This document shows positions 36,401-45,145 of a stretch of DNA of 64,000 nucleotides, in pieces (the first letter of the stretch is position 1; each line of letters starts with the position of its first letter). Where the stretch lies: NCBI RefSeq assembly GCF_033962415.1, contig NZ_JAVIKH010000004.1:114163-178162 (forward strand), given 5' to 3'. The translations under genes were made by a program, and so were the position numbers. The stretch comes from Candidatus Cetobacterium colombiensis. Lineage in GTDB: Bacteria; Fusobacteriota; Fusobacteriia; Fusobacteriales; Fusobacteriaceae. Below the pieces are notes generated by a model. The model was not told the origin of the DNA. It ran no database searches and was given only the letters and a program-made list of their open reading frames with translations.

Positions 36401-36673
36401 GTTAACGGAATAGAAGCAACAGCGGTTAGAAAAATAAATGAGGAATCTCCAAATATTTTAGACTTATTAAAAAATAGAGAAGTGGATTTATTAATAAATA
36501 CTCCAACAAAAGCAAATGATGCTCAAAGAGACGGATTTAAAATAAGAAGAACGGCGATAGAGTATGGAGTAGAAGTTTTAACATCAATAGATACATTGAA
36601 TGCAATTATAAAAGTTCAAGAATTAAATGTTGATAAGATGGATTTAGATGTATTCGATATTGCTCAAATATAA
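33467..36673 (+). CDS. carB: carbamoyl phosphate synthase large subunit
   Basis: 1068 residues, full length. Two homologous ATP-grasp halves: residues 1-400 ([51 protein letters not shown]) and about 550-935 ([41 protein letters not shown]). An oligomerisation domain lies between them, and a C-terminal MGS-like allosteric domain covers about 936-1068 ([24 protein letters not shown]), where UMP or ornithine usually acts. It makes carbamoyl phosphate for the pyr operon 10 kb downstream and for arginine if that pathway exists. Confidence 0.98.
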   Translation: MLDKSIKKTLVIGSGPIIIGQAAEFDYSGTQACETLKKEGIEVVLINSNPATIMTDKAVADKIYIEPITAEFVEKVIAKERPDSILAGMGGQTALNMAVELNDKGILEKYNVRVIGTSIESIKRGEDRELFREAMDKIGEPVIESKIVESLDDGFRVAKEIGYPVVVRPAYTLGGTGGGIADNPQELEDILLKGLKLSRVGQVLIEKSILGWKEVEYEVIRDKDGNCITVCNMENIDPVGIHTGDSIVVAPSQTLSDREYQMLRTSALKIINEIGVVGGCNVQFALHPKSFEYAIIEINPRVSRSSALASKATGYPIARVATRLSLGYTLDEVINEVTGKTFACFEPALDYIVVKIPKWPFDKFKKANKRLGTKMMATGEVMAIGNNFEAAFLKGLRSLEIGRYNLEHPVVEKMSMEELKEIVVRPDDERIFVVAEMLRRGYVKERLQKLTGIDKFFMEKLEWLVKQEELMKKMKLKDLDEKFLKNVKKKGFSDKGIAQLLNVTEQDIARKRRDYGIKPVYKMVDTCAGEFAADSSYFYSTYDQFDEVEVTDKKKVIVIGSGPIRIGQGIEFDYCTVHSIKTLRNMGIESIIINNNPETVSTDFSTADRLYFEPLVTEDVMNIIDKEKPAGVIIQFGGQTAIKLANDLRDRGVTILGTSAEMVDAAEDREKFEDIMEKLDIKRPKGRAVWEVEAGKKIAAEVQYPVLVRPSYVLGGQGMEICHDEYNLVNYLKASFERDPENPVLIDKYLNGIEVEVDAICDGEDILIPGVMEHLERAGIHSGDSITIYPPQNLYEGTEKKIEEITRKIAKELKIKGMMNIQFIAYENELYVIEVNPRSSRTVPYIAKISGVPVIDIATKVIMGEKLQNLGFGTGIYKKPSVVAVKVPVFSTEKLSGVEVSLGPEMKSTGEVLGVGHTADEAIFKGLLGGGRVQNVRNRKILLTIRDKDKDEFLPVAKSLKNLGCELFATEGTQKYLAVNGIEATAVRKINEESPNILDLLKNREVDLLINTPTKANDAQRDGFKIRRTAIEYGVEVLTSIDTLNAIIKVQELNVDKMDLDVFDIAQI

Positions 36674-36681
36674 TAAAAGAG

Positions 36682-36710
36682 TTGACAAATTTAAAAAAAA
36701 AGTATAAACT
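36682..36710 (+). promoter_or_regulatory. promoter of the riboswitch-ATPase transcript
   Basis: TTGACA (36682-36687). With a 17-bp spacer the -10 would be TAAACT (36705-36710); TATAAA (36703-36708) at 15 bp is the alternative. It begins just 9 bp after the carB stop. Confidence 0.65.
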
Positions 36711-36739
36711 TCATAAATCAAAGATTATAAATTATAATA

Positions 36740-36830
36740 TACTCAAAGGGAGTAGTCAAAAGTATAGTATCAACATCTCGATTGAAAAATCTGGTGCTAT
36801 ACACCTTAAAATGGTGACAAGACTTTTAGT
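36740..36830 (+). ncRNA. yybP-ykoY family (Mn2+) riboswitch
   Basis: The 5' block CAAAGGGAGTAG (36744-36755) and the 3' block ACAAGACTTTT (36817-36827) match the two conserved halves of the yybP-ykoY aptamer, and AAAG/CTTT can form the closing stem P1. Between them lie a paired arm and ATCTGGTG...CACC (P3-like). The next gene is a P-type cation ATPase, a common partner of this riboswitch. The 3' conserved strand is also the first arm of the terminator, so metal-stabilised P1 would prevent termination (ON switch). Confidence 0.85.
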
Positions 36831-36864
36831 ATAGGTTTTAACCTATACTGAAAGTCTTTTTTTT
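36819..36864 (+). terminator. riboswitch expression platform terminator
   Basis: A 17-bp stem from AAGACTTTTAGTATAGG (36819-36835) and CCTATACTGAAAGTCTT (36842-36858), with a 6-nt loop and T run. Its first eight bases are the conserved aptamer 3' strand, so aptamer and terminator are mutually exclusive. Confidence 0.9.
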
Positions 36865-36938
36865 ATTTTTGAAAAATGAAATAGAGTATTTAGTTAGTAA
36901 ATTAATTTAAAATATAAAATAATATGGAGGCAAAATCT

Positions 36939-39545
36939 ATGAAAGATTTTTATTCAAAAAGTAAAGAGGAGTTGTTAGGATATTTTGACACTTCTGAAAA
37001 CGGTTTGAAGAAAGCAGATTTAGAAAAGTTAAAGGAAGAGTACGGAGAAAATATATTAAATAGTAAAGAAAAAAAATCAGCAATAACTATTTTTTTTGAA
37101 CAGTTTAAAGATTTCCTTGTAATAATTTTATTAATAGCGGCAGCAATATCTTTTATTTCTGGAAATAAAGAAAGCACAATAGTTATCTTAGCGGTTATAA
37201 CTATGAATGCAGTGTTAGGAACTGTTCAGCATTTAAAGGCAGAAAAATCTTTAGAGAGCTTAAAAAAAATGTCTTCACCAAAAGCAAAGGTTTTAAGAGA
37301 TGGTGAAAAACAAGAGATAAATTCTGTTGAGTTACTTCCAGGAGATATTATATTTATTGAAGCTGGAGATGTCGTTCCGAGTGATGGAAGAGTTTTAGAG
37401 GTACACTCTTTAATGGTTAATGAGAGTTCTTTAACTGGTGAGTCTGAAAGTGTTGAGAAGATTTCTCAAAAAATAGATATAGCTGGATTAACTGTAGGAG
37501 ATCAAAAAAATATGGTTTTTTCAGGAAGTTTAGTAACTTATGGAAGAGCAAAGGTATTGGTAACTTCAATAGGGATGAAAACAGAATTAGGAAAAATTGC
37601 CTCATTATTAGATGAAACAGAAGATGCAATGACACCGTTACAAAAGTCATTGGAAAAATTTGGAAAAAAATTATCAATAGCAATAATCGTTTTATGTATT
37701 GTCGTATTTTTTATGAGTGTAGCTAGAGGAGTAGAAATATTAGATTCATTGATGTTTGCGGTGGCTTTAGCCGTAGCAGCAATACCAGAAGCATTGGGTT
37801 CTATAGTAACTATAGTTTTAGCTATTGGTACTCAAAAAATGGCAAAAGAAAATGCTATTATAAAAAAATTACATTCAGTAGAATCATTGGGATGTGTTTC
37901 GGTTATTTGTTCTGATAAAACAGGAACATTGACTCAAAATAAGATGACAGTTAAGCATCTTTTTGTAGATGGTAAAGTAATAGAATCAGAAAAGATAGAT
38001 TTAAAATCAAAGATTGAAATAGGATTATTAAGAAGTGCTATTTTATGTAGTGATGCTATAAATAATAATGGTCAGGAAATAGGAGATCCAACAGAGATTG
38101 CTTTAGTAAATATAGGACATAAATATAACTTAACAGAAATAGATATTAGAAAAAAATATCCAAGATTAAAAGAATTACCTTTTGATTCTGATAGAAAAAT
38201 GATGAGTACTTTAAACGAAATTGAGGGTAAAAGTTATTTAATAACTAAAGGTGCCCCAGATGTTGTTATAGAAAAAGCAAAGTATATATTAAGGGAAAAT
38301 GGTGATATTGATTTAATTAAAGAAGATGATATTGAAAAAATAAAAAAATCCAATATAAGCTTTGCAGAAAATGGATTAAGAGTTTTAGCATTTGCTATGA
38401 AAGAAATGAGTGAAGTTAGAGACTTAGAATTTGAAGATGAAAATAGTTTTATATTTATAGGTTTAATTAGTATGATTGATCCACCAAGAGAAGAATCTAA
38501 AGAAGCTGTAAAAAATTGTATAAGAGCTGGAATAAAACCAGTTATGATAACAGGTGACTATAAAGTTACTGCAAAAGCAATAGCAAAAGAAATAGGAATA
38601 TATAAAGATGGAGACGAAACTTTAAATGGAGTAGAAATAGAAAAAATGACAGATGAAGAGCTTTTAAAACATGTAGAAAGAATATCTGTTTATGCTAGAG
38701 TATCTCCAGAGCATAAAATTAGAATAGTCTCAGCTTGGCAAAAATTAGGAAAAATATGTGCTATGACAGGAGATGGAGTTAATGATGCTCCAGCTTTAAA
38801 AAAGGCTGATGTAGGAATTGCAATGGGAATTACAGGTACAGAAGTGTCTAAAGATGCAGCTTCAATGATATTAACAGATGATAATTTTTCTACAATCATA
38901 AAATCTGTTGTAACAGGAAGAAACTTATATGCCAATATAAAAAATTCTATAAGATTTTTACTTTCAGGTAATACTGCAGGAATACTTGCTGTTTTTTATG
39001 CATCATTAGTAGGATTACCAGTTATTTTTGCTCCAGTGCATCTATTATTCATTAACTTATTAACAGATAGTTTACCAGCAATAGCTATTGGAATGGAACC
39101 TTCTCATGGAGATGTTTTAGATGAAAAACCAAGAGAAGCCAATGCGCCTTTATTAGATAAAAAATTATCAAGTAGAATATTAATGGAAGGATTCTTAATA
39201 GCAATAGTTACTATGATTGCATTTTATTTGGGGTATGTAAAAGGTGATGCAGGTTTAGGAAGTACAATGGCATTTTCAACATTATGTTTAGGAAGATTAT
39301 TCCATGGATTTAATTGTAGAGGAAATGGATCGATATTAAAATTAGGATTAACAAAAAATATGTTTAGTATATATGCATTTTTATTAGGAACAATATTATT
39401 ATATATGGTTTTATTGATACCAGCGTTTCATGATATGTTTGCAATAGCAGATTTAACAAATAGAAACTTTATAGAGATAACTATATTAGCATTTGTTCCA
39501 ACTTTAATAATACAAGTTTTAAAATATTTAAAATATGATAGATAA
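36939..39545 (+). CDS. P-type cation-transporting ATPase (Ca2+/Mn2+, PMR1/PacL-like)
   Basis: 868 residues from ATG 36939; the ATG at 36924 contains the GGAGG ribosome site itself. N-terminal cation-ATPase domain, two helices, actuator loop with TGES, helix 4 with AIPEALGSIV (ion-binding PEAL), phosphorylation Asp326 in SDKTGTLTQNK, KGAPD nucleotide-binding loop, TGDGVNDAPALKKADVGIAMG hinge, and a C-terminal four-helix unit with LLFINLLTDSLPAIAIG. These features place it with Ca2+/Mn2+ exporters of type IIA. Control by a yybP-ykoY element argues for Mn2+ export as its main job. Own terminator at 39547. Confidence 0.93.
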   Translation: MKDFYSKSKEELLGYFDTSENGLKKADLEKLKEEYGENILNSKEKKSAITIFFEQFKDFLVIILLIAAAISFISGNKESTIVILAVITMNAVLGTVQHLKAEKSLESLKKMSSPKAKVLRDGEKQEINSVELLPGDIIFIEAGDVVPSDGRVLEVHSLMVNESSLTGESESVEKISQKIDIAGLTVGDQKNMVFSGSLVTYGRAKVLVTSIGMKTELGKIASLLDETEDAMTPLQKSLEKFGKKLSIAIIVLCIVVFFMSVARGVEILDSLMFAVALAVAAIPEALGSIVTIVLAIGTQKMAKENAIIKKLHSVESLGCVSVICSDKTGTLTQNKMTVKHLFVDGKVIESEKIDLKSKIEIGLLRSAILCSDAINNNGQEIGDPTEIALVNIGHKYNLTEIDIRKKYPRLKELPFDSDRKMMSTLNEIEGKSYLITKGAPDVVIEKAKYILRENGDIDLIKEDDIEKIKKSNISFAENGLRVLAFAMKEMSEVRDLEFEDENSFIFIGLISMIDPPREESKEAVKNCIRAGIKPVMITGDYKVTAKAIAKEIGIYKDGDETLNGVEIEKMTDEELLKHVERISVYARVSPEHKIRIVSAWQKLGKICAMTGDGVNDAPALKKADVGIAMGITGTEVSKDAASMILTDDNFSTIIKSVVTGRNLYANIKNSIRFLLSGNTAGILAVFYASLVGLPVIFAPVHLLFINLLTDSLPAIAIGMEPSHGDVLDEKPREANAPLLDKKLSSRILMEGFLIAIVTMIAFYLGYVKGDAGLGSTMAFSTLCLGRLFHGFNCRGNGSILKLGLTKNMFSIYAFLLGTILLYMVLLIPAFHDMFAIADLTNRNFIEITILAFVPTLIIQVLKYLKYDR

Positions 39546-39546
39546 A

Positions 39547-39571
39547 AAAACTGCCTTTATGGCAGTTTTTT
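39547..39571 (+). terminator. terminator of P-type ATPase gene
   Basis: AAAACTGCC/GGCAGTTTT with a TTTAT loop and T run; A-rich on the other side, so it may work both ways. Confidence 0.9.
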
Positions 39572-39593
39572 ATTATATAAAGAAAAAAATAAA

Positions 39594-39620
39594 GTAAAAA
39601 AAAACACTCCTTAAGAGTGT
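39594..39620 (-). terminator. terminator of reverse-strand tRNA operon
   Basis: On the reverse strand ACACTC pairs with GAGTGT, followed by a T tract (the A run at 39597-39604 on the plus strand). Confidence 0.75.
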
Positions 39621-39631
39621 AAAGTTCTAAA

Positions 39632-39709
39632 TGGTGCCTAGAAAAGGATTCGAACCTTCGACCGCTCGGGTATGAACCGAGTGCTCTAGCCAACTGAGCT
39701 ATCTAGGCA
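39632..39709 (-). tRNA. tRNA-Met (CAT), elongator type
   Basis: Acceptor TGCCTAG/CTAGGCA, anticodon loop TTCATAC (CAT) on stem CTCGG/CCGAG, CCA encoded. The 1-72 pair is intact and the anticodon stem lacks three consecutive G-C pairs, so it is not the initiator. The loop fits elongator Met better than Ile(k2C), though this is inference. Confidence 0.93.
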
Positions 39710-39711
39710 AA

Positions 39712-39787
39712 TGGTGGAGATAAGCGGAGTCGAACCGCTGACCTACGCAGTGCAAGTGCGTCGCTCTCCCAACTGAGCTATATCCCC
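39712..39787 (-). tRNA. tRNA-Ala (TGC)
   Basis: Acceptor GGGGATA/TATCTCC with one G-T, anticodon loop CTTGCAC (TGC) on stem ACGCA/TGCGT, CCA encoded. Confidence 0.97.
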
Positions 39788-39789
39788 AA

Positions 39790-39864
39790 TGGTACCCCGT
39801 AGGGGAATCGAACCCCTGTTTATAGAGTGAAAATCTATTGTCCTTACCACTGAACGAACGGGGC
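39790..39864 (-). tRNA. tRNA-Glu (TTC), second copy
   Basis: Base-for-base the same as the forward copy at 1211-1285, including the encoded CCA. Confidence 0.97.
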
Positions 39865-39883
39865 AGGTGTACCAAAATATTAA

Positions 39884-39959
39884 TGGAGCGGGAGACGAGG
39901 GTCGAACTCGCGACATTCAGCTTGGAAGGCTGACGCTCTACCAACTGAGCTACTCCCGC
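39884..39959 (-). tRNA. tRNA-Gly (TCC), second copy
   Basis: Base-for-base the same as the forward copy at 1041-1116. It is the first gene of the four-tRNA reverse operon. Confidence 0.97.
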
Positions 39960-39971
39960 AATCACAAAAAT

Positions 39972-40000
39972 ATAGTATCATAATATAAAAAAAATGTCAA
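39972..40000 (-). promoter_or_regulatory. promoter of reverse tRNA operon
   Basis: On the reverse strand: TTGACA (40000-39995), a 17-bp spacer, TACTAT (39977-39972), the same hexamers as the first tRNA operon. Confidence 0.88.
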
Positions 40001-40023
40001 CTAAATTTTTTTATGTTTTAAAA

Positions 40024-40052
40024 AAAAAGTCGAAAATTATTTTCGACTTTTT
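40024..40052 (-). terminator. terminator of hflX
   Basis: AAAAAGTCGAAAA/TTTTCGACTTTTT with a 3-nt loop, 13 bp after the hflX stop; T-rich on the reverse strand. Confidence 0.88.
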
Positions 40053-40065
40053 GATGAATAAAATT

Positions 40066-41859
40066 TTAAATTTCTTTTGTTATAAATTTTGAATACCTAT
40101 TATAAACTTCATCACTTACATTAGCTACGATTAAAGTTCCATCAGCTTCGTATGACTCACTTTCGATAATGGCATTTCTATGTAAATAAGCATTAACGGA
40201 ACTTTCAGAGTAAGGAATTAAAAACTCCACTTTTTTCATAGTTCTAGGTAATGCTAGCGTGATTTGATCCATTAATAAATCTATATTAATTTCATTTTTA
40301 GCACTGATTTCAACAATATTCATATTAGAATAAAGTTCTTTTAATTTATTAATTTGCTCTTCAGTTGCTATATCACACTTATTTAAAGCTAAAATTGTTG
40401 GCTTGTCAATAGCACCTAATTCAGTTAAAACATTTTCAACAGATTTTATTTGTTCAACAACAGTTTCGCTAGAAGCATCTACCAAGTGTACAAGTAAATC
40501 AGAGAAAATTACTTCTTCTAGTGTAGATTTAAAAGCTTCAATTAAATCGTGAGGTAATTTTCTAACAAACCCAACAGTATCAGTTAGAGCAGTAACTCTT
40601 TTATCTGGTAAAACCATAGTTCTAGTTGTAGCATCAAGAGTTGCAAAAAGCATATTTTCAGCAAAAACAGCTTCTTTTTTTACAGTGTTATCACTTGGAT
40701 ACATTTCAACAAGAAGATTTCTTAATGTTGATTTTCCAACGTTGGTATATCCAACAAGAGAAACTCTTGGGATACCAGAACTTTCTCTTTTAGTTCTTTG
40801 TAAAGCTCTTATTTTTTTTATTTTTTCAAGTTCTTGTCTCAGAGCAAAAATCTCATCTTTTATTCTTCTTCTATCTATTTCTAGTTTTTTTTCTCCAGGT
40901 CCTTTAGTACCTATTCCTCCACCAGTTCTAGACATTACACTTCCTAATCCGATAAGTCTTTGGCTTCTATATTTTAATTGAGCTAATTCAACTTGAATTT
41001 TAGCTTCTCTAGTTCTTGCTCTTCTAGCAAAAATTTCAAGAATTAAAATTGTTCTATCAATAACTTTACAACCTGTAACAGCTTCAAGATTTTTAATTTG
41101 AACTCCACTTAATTCTTCATCAAAAATTATAAGATTTGCATTTTTAATTTGTCTTAATAAAGCTAATTCTTTAACTTTACCACTTCCAATATAAAAAATG
41201 TTATCAATTCTTTTAATTTTTTGAAAAATTCTTCCAGCAACATTAACATCACAAGCTCTAGCAAGTTCTTCTAATTCGTCTAAACTCTCCTCAGAATCAA
41301 CACCAACAACAATAGCATATTCACTATCGTCTTCAATAACATCATTTTTTCTAAGTTCAGCTTCTATTTCTAAAGCTTTATCAAGATAATCAATAGCCAT
41401 AACTTTTTCTAAAGAAAGATTTTCAATCTCCTCATATGTAAGTTCTTGATTGGCGATTTTACAATAACCAATATTGATACCTGTAATATCAGTTTCTCCA
41501 ACTCCAATAGCTAAAATAGCATCAAGTTTTAACTTTAATAAAGCAGAAATATCAATCATAGAAAGTTTAGAATATCCAGTAGGGTGAGTGTGAATAACTT
41601 TAACACCACTTAATTTTTTATTAGATATTTCTAAAATAGGAAGTTCAACACTATTACTATCTCCAATAGCAACTTCTAAAATTTTTCCTTTTCTATCAAT
41701 TGAAACACTAATTTCACGATTGATAACTCTAGTTATATCCGTTATAAGTGCAACAATTTCAGGACTAACAAGTTTACCTTTTTCAACAGTCATGCTATAT
41801 ATAGTATCTAATTCTGCTAAAATAGAATCTCTAACTCCTTCAACATTACCTTTTATCAT
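40066..41859 (-). CDS. hflX: ribosome-associated GTPase HflX with JAMM-like N-terminal extension
   Basis: 597 residues against about 420 for short HflX. Residues about 183-360 are the HflX nucleotide-binding domain (VVGVDSEESLDELEELARACDVNVAG; FYIGSGKVKEL; ELAQLKYRSQRLIGLG...GTKGPGEKKLEIDRRRI). The G domain has G1 GYTNVGKST (370-378), G3 DTVGF and G4 NKCD. The extra N-terminal ~180 residues contain VIHTHPTGYSKLSMID, with His90, His92, Ser100 and Asp103 in exact H-x-H-x7-S-x2-D spacing, the metal-binding signature of JAMM/MPN+ proteases. HflX splits stalled or hibernating ribosomes; a peptidase activity is inference. Confidence 0.93.
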   Translation of the reverse strand: MIKGNVEGVRDSILAELDTIYSMTVEKGKLVSPEIVALITDITRVINREISVSIDRKGKILEVAIGDSNSVELPILEISNKKLSGVKVIHTHPTGYSKLSMIDISALLKLKLDAILAIGVGETDITGINIGYCKIANQELTYEEIENLSLEKVMAIDYLDKALEIEAELRKNDVIEDDSEYAIVVGVDSEESLDELEELARACDVNVAGRIFQKIKRIDNIFYIGSGKVKELALLRQIKNANLIIFDEELSGVQIKNLEAVTGCKVIDRTILILEIFARRARTREAKIQVELAQLKYRSQRLIGLGSVMSRTGGGIGTKGPGEKKLEIDRRRIKDEIFALRQELEKIKKIRALQRTKRESSGIPRVSLVGYTNVGKSTLRNLLVEMYPSDNTVKKEAVFAENMLFATLDATTRTMVLPDKRVTALTDTVGFVRKLPHDLIEAFKSTLEEVIFSDLLVHLVDASSETVVEQIKSVENVLTELGAIDKPTILALNKCDIATEEQINKLKELYSNMNIVEISAKNEINIDLLMDQITLALPRTMKKVEFLIPYSESSVNAYLHRNAIIESESYEADGTLIVANVSDEVYNRYSKFITKEI

Positions 41860-41961
41860 ATTTCACATCCTTAGTCTTAAATAAAATTAAGCTTTTTTTA
41901 TATTAATTTTACTACATATATAAAAAAAATACAAATCTAATGAAATGTATATAAAAAATAT

Positions 41962-41990
41962 TTGAAAAACTGAAAAAAATGTAGTATTAC
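41962..41990 (+). promoter_or_regulatory. promoter of dicarboxylate symporter gene
   Basis: TTGAAA (41962-41967), a 17-bp spacer, TATTAC (41985-41990), about 50 bp before the start codon. The remaining 180-bp gap shows nothing else. Confidence 0.6.
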
Positions 41991-42041
41991 TTATATTAGT
42001 GATTCATTTATAAACAAATTTAAATACTTGGAGGAGAAAAA

Positions 42042-43238
42042 ATGAAGAAAATAGGTCTTTTACCAAAGTTAATTTTAGCAATTCTAATAGGTATTGGTGT
42101 GGGTATGCTAGGAATGGAAGTTCCAATAAGGTTATTGGCAACATTTAATGGAATATTTGGAAACTTTTTGAAATTTTCGATACCATTGATTATAATAGGA
42201 TTTGTAGCTCCGGGAATTGGTGATTTAGGAACAGGAGCTGGAAAATTATTAGGTATAACAACAGCAATTGCATATTTATCAACAGTGTTAGCTGGAACAT
42301 TTACATATTTTGTTAATACAAGTATTTTTAAATTAATATTAAAAACAGGATCAATGTTAGAAACAGCAGATAATCCAGAACATGCATTATTATCTGGTTA
42401 CTTAACAATAAATATGCCCCCAATAATGGATGTAATGACTGCTTTGTTAATGGCATTTATTTTAGGTATTGGAATAGCAATTGTAAAAGGACATGCAATA
42501 AAAGATATAATGAATGAATTCCAAAAAGTTGTAGAAGGAATTATAAAAAATATAATTATTCCATTTTTACCACTACATATAGCTGGAATTTTTGCTAATA
42601 TGACTTATGCAGGGCAAGTTGCAACAATTTTAACAGTTTTCTCAAAAGTATTTGCAGTAATTATAATTTTACATATAACTATTTTACTAATTCTTTACTT
42701 TATAGCTGGAGGAATGTCTGGTGCAAATCCTATAAAATTATTAAAAAATATGTTGCCAGCATATTTTACAGCTATAGGAACACAATCATCTGCAGCAACT
42801 ATTCCAGTAACTTTAAACCAAACTAAAGAAAATGGAGTAAATACAGGGATTGCTGAATTTGTAGTGCCTCTTTGTGCAACTATTCATTTATCTGGAAGTA
42901 CAATAACTTTAGTAAGTTGTGCAATGGCAATAATGATGTTAAATGGAATGACAATAACTTTCAGTACAATGTTTGGATTTATATTAATGCTAGGAGTTAC
43001 AATGGTTGCAGCTCCAGGAGTTCCAGGAGGAGCCGTAATGGCAGCATTAGGAATAATTGAAACAATGTTGGGATTCCCACCTACATTAACATCAATAATG
43101 ATAGCTTTATATTTAGCTCAAGATAGTTTTGGAACAGCATGTAACGTAACAGGTGATGGTGCAATAGCTATTATTGTAAATAAAATTGCAGGATTTAAAC
43201 TTGAAAAAAATTCAAAAGAAATATTTGATAATATATAA
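42042..43238 (+). CDS. dicarboxylate/amino acid:cation symporter (DAACS family)
   Basis: 398 residues, GGAGGAG ribosome site. About eight membrane helices plus two hairpin loops. The serine-rich hairpin TAIGTQSSAATIPVTLNQTKENGV and the later motif LSGSTITLVSCAMAIMMLNG, with AAPGVPGGAVMAALG and AQDSFGTACNVTGDGA, are the substrate- and Na+-binding parts of the glutamate/aspartate/serine symporter family. The exact substrate (Glu, Asp, Ser/Thr or C4-dicarboxylate) cannot be read from sequence. Single-gene unit with its own promoter and terminator. Confidence 0.9.
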   Translation: MKKIGLLPKLILAILIGIGVGMLGMEVPIRLLATFNGIFGNFLKFSIPLIIIGFVAPGIGDLGTGAGKLLGITTAIAYLSTVLAGTFTYFVNTSIFKLILKTGSMLETADNPEHALLSGYLTINMPPIMDVMTALLMAFILGIGIAIVKGHAIKDIMNEFQKVVEGIIKNIIIPFLPLHIAGIFANMTYAGQVATILTVFSKVFAVIIILHITILLILYFIAGGMSGANPIKLLKNMLPAYFTAIGTQSSAATIPVTLNQTKENGVNTGIAEFVVPLCATIHLSGSTITLVSCAMAIMMLNGMTITFSTMFGFILMLGVTMVAAPGVPGGAVMAALGIIETMLGFPPTLTSIMIALYLAQDSFGTACNVTGDGAIAIIVNKIAGFKLEKNSKEIFDNI

Positions 43239-43273
43239 TAAAAATCAAATGAAGCTAGTAAAAATAAGGATTT

Positions 43274-43309
43274 AAAGAGGTATGAAAAAAATACCTCTTT
43301 TTTTTTAAT
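43274..43309 (+). terminator. terminator after symporter gene
   Basis: AAAGAGGTAT/ATACCTCTTT with a 7-nt A-rich loop and a long T run. Confidence 0.92.
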
Positions 43310-43370
43310 TATGAAAAAAAAGTTCAATGTTAAAATTGTGTAAATTTTAAGTTAAAAAAATGTTTTTTAT

Positions 43371-43399
43371 TTTACAATTATTAAAATACATGTTAGAAT
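43371..43399 (+). promoter_or_regulatory. promoter of Na/Pi cotransporter gene
   Basis: TTTACA (43371-43376), a 17-bp spacer, TAGAAT (43394-43399), 60 bp before the start. No clear Pho box was found. Confidence 0.7.
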
Positions 43400-43458
43400 C
43401 TAGCTGATTGACTATTTAACCAAAAAATTAAAATAAAAATTAGGATTTAGGAGGAAAA

Positions 43459-45090
43459 ATGTACTTAGATATCTTTTTTAAGGTTCTAGGAGGACTGGGT
43501 CTATTCTTATATGGAATGGAAAACATGTCTAAAGGAATGCAAAAAATGGCAGGAGAGAGGTTGAAAAAAATTCTTGCTATGCTAACAACAAACCGTTTTA
43601 TGGCAATAGGAATGGGAGTGTTTGTAACAGCATTAGTTCAATCTTCATCTGTAAGTACTGTAATGACGATAGGATTTGTTAATGCATCGCTATTAACATT
43701 AAAGCAGGCACTAGGAGTTATACTAGGAGCTAATATAGGAACAACGATAACGGGATGGATATTAGTTTTAAAAATAGGAAAGTATGGACTTCCAATGGCT
43801 GGAGCGGCAGCAATATCAACAATGTTCTTTACAAGTGAAAAAGCTAAAACAAGAGCAATGGCGATAATGGGATTAGGATTAATTTTCTTTGGTCTTGAAT
43901 TAATGAGTGATGGATTAAAACCATTGAGATCTATGCCTGAGTTTGTATCACTATTCCATGCGTTTACAGCAGATACATATTTTGGAGTATTAAAAGCAGC
44001 AGCAGTAGGAGCACTTTTAACTGCAGTTGTTCAATCGTCATCAGCAACATTAGGTATAACAATAACATTAGCTGTTCAAGGATTAATAGATTATCCAACA
44101 GCAGTGGCGTTAGTTTTAGGAGAAAATGTAGGAACAACAATAACAGCATTATTAGCTTCTTTAAATGCAACTTCAAATGCAAAGAGAGCAGCTTATGCAC
44201 ATACAATAATTAATATAGCAGGAGTGCTATGGGCAACTACAATTTTCAGATTCTATTTAGGATTTTTAGATAATTTATTAGATCCAGCAAATAATTTAAC
44301 AGCAGCAATTGCTACAGCACATACAATGTTCAATGTAATTAATGTATGTCTATTCATACCTTTCACAGGTTACTTAGCAGATTTCCTATGTAAAGTGGTA
44401 AAGGCAGATTCTCCAGTAGCTAAAGAGAGAGTAACTCATTTAGATATTTTAATGGCAGATACACCTTCAGTAGTTGTTGAGCAAACGCAAAAAGAAATAT
44501 TAACAATGGGAACACATATAAAAGAAATTTTTTCTAAATTAGATACTGTGTTATCTGGAAAAGAAAAAATAGACAATCAAGTTGGAAAAATTGAGAAATT
44601 AGAAGATACATTAGATTTATTCCAAAAAGAGATATCAGATGTAAACTTCCACATTTTAAATGGAACTTTAGATAATGCTAATACTGAGGATACTAGAGAG
44701 AATTTACAAACATGTGATGAGTATGAAACAGTAAGTGATTACTTATTAAGAATTGCTAAGACAATTAAAAAAATGGAAGATAATGGAATTCAATTAGGTG
44801 AACACAAAAGAACAACATTAAATAAGCTTCATGCTAATGTAGAAGATTTATTTAATGATATAAACAGAGCATATGAATTAAGAGATAAAAATCTATTTGT
44901 AGCAACTATAAAAAGATGTAACTCGATAAAAGAAGAATATAAAAGAGCAAGAGCAGAGCACTTAGAGCATGTATCAGAAAATGTTATGCCAGCTATGTTA
45001 AGTACAGGATATATGGATATATTAAATAACTACAGAAGAATAAAAGATCATTTATATAATGTAGTTGAAGTTTTTGCAAAAATAAACTAA
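43459..45090 (+). CDS. Na+/phosphate cotransporter with PhoU-like tail (NptA/PNaS family)
   Basis: 543 residues, TTAGGAGG ribosome site. The membrane part (1-310) contains two inverted Na_Pi_cotrans repeats, each with a Gln-Ser-Ser motif (ALVQSSSVSTVMTIGF and AVVQSSSATLGITITL) and each followed by a GANIGTT / GENVGTT motif. Residues about 340-543 are soluble helices resembling PhoU (KEILTMGTHIKEIFSKLDTVL..., DYLLRIAKTIKKM). It takes up phosphate with sodium; the PhoU-like part probably regulates transport. Own promoter and terminator. Confidence 0.93.
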   Translation: MYLDIFFKVLGGLGLFLYGMENMSKGMQKMAGERLKKILAMLTTNRFMAIGMGVFVTALVQSSSVSTVMTIGFVNASLLTLKQALGVILGANIGTTITGWILVLKIGKYGLPMAGAAAISTMFFTSEKAKTRAMAIMGLGLIFFGLELMSDGLKPLRSMPEFVSLFHAFTADTYFGVLKAAAVGALLTAVVQSSSATLGITITLAVQGLIDYPTAVALVLGENVGTTITALLASLNATSNAKRAAYAHTIINIAGVLWATTIFRFYLGFLDNLLDPANNLTAAIATAHTMFNVINVCLFIPFTGYLADFLCKVVKADSPVAKERVTHLDILMADTPSVVVEQTQKEILTMGTHIKEIFSKLDTVLSGKEKIDNQVGKIEKLEDTLDLFQKEISDVNFHILNGTLDNANTEDTRENLQTCDEYETVSDYLLRIAKTIKKMEDNGIQLGEHKRTTLNKLHANVEDLFNDINRAYELRDKNLFVATIKRCNSIKEEYKRARAEHLEHVSENVMPAMLSTGYMDILNNYRRIKDHLYNVVEVFAKIN

Positions 45091-45095
45091 GATTA

Positions 45096-45124
45096 AAGAG
45101 AGGAGAAATCCTCTCTTTATTATT
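45096..45124 (+). terminator. terminator after Na/Pi cotransporter gene
   Basis: AAAGAGAGGA/TCCTCTCTTT with a GAAA loop, then T-rich. Confidence 0.88.
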
Positions 45125-45145
45125 TTTATTAAGAAGGAGAGAAGT

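Noticed and set aside
39594..40000. Part of an rRNA operon with the tRNA cluster
   Set aside because: No 16S or 23S sequence nearby; the operon has its own promoter and terminator.
43964..44206. Leu-rich reverse ORF inside the Na/Pi cotransporter gene (and similar ones elsewhere)
   Set aside because: Antisense shadows of well-supported genes; composition only reflects the forward codons.
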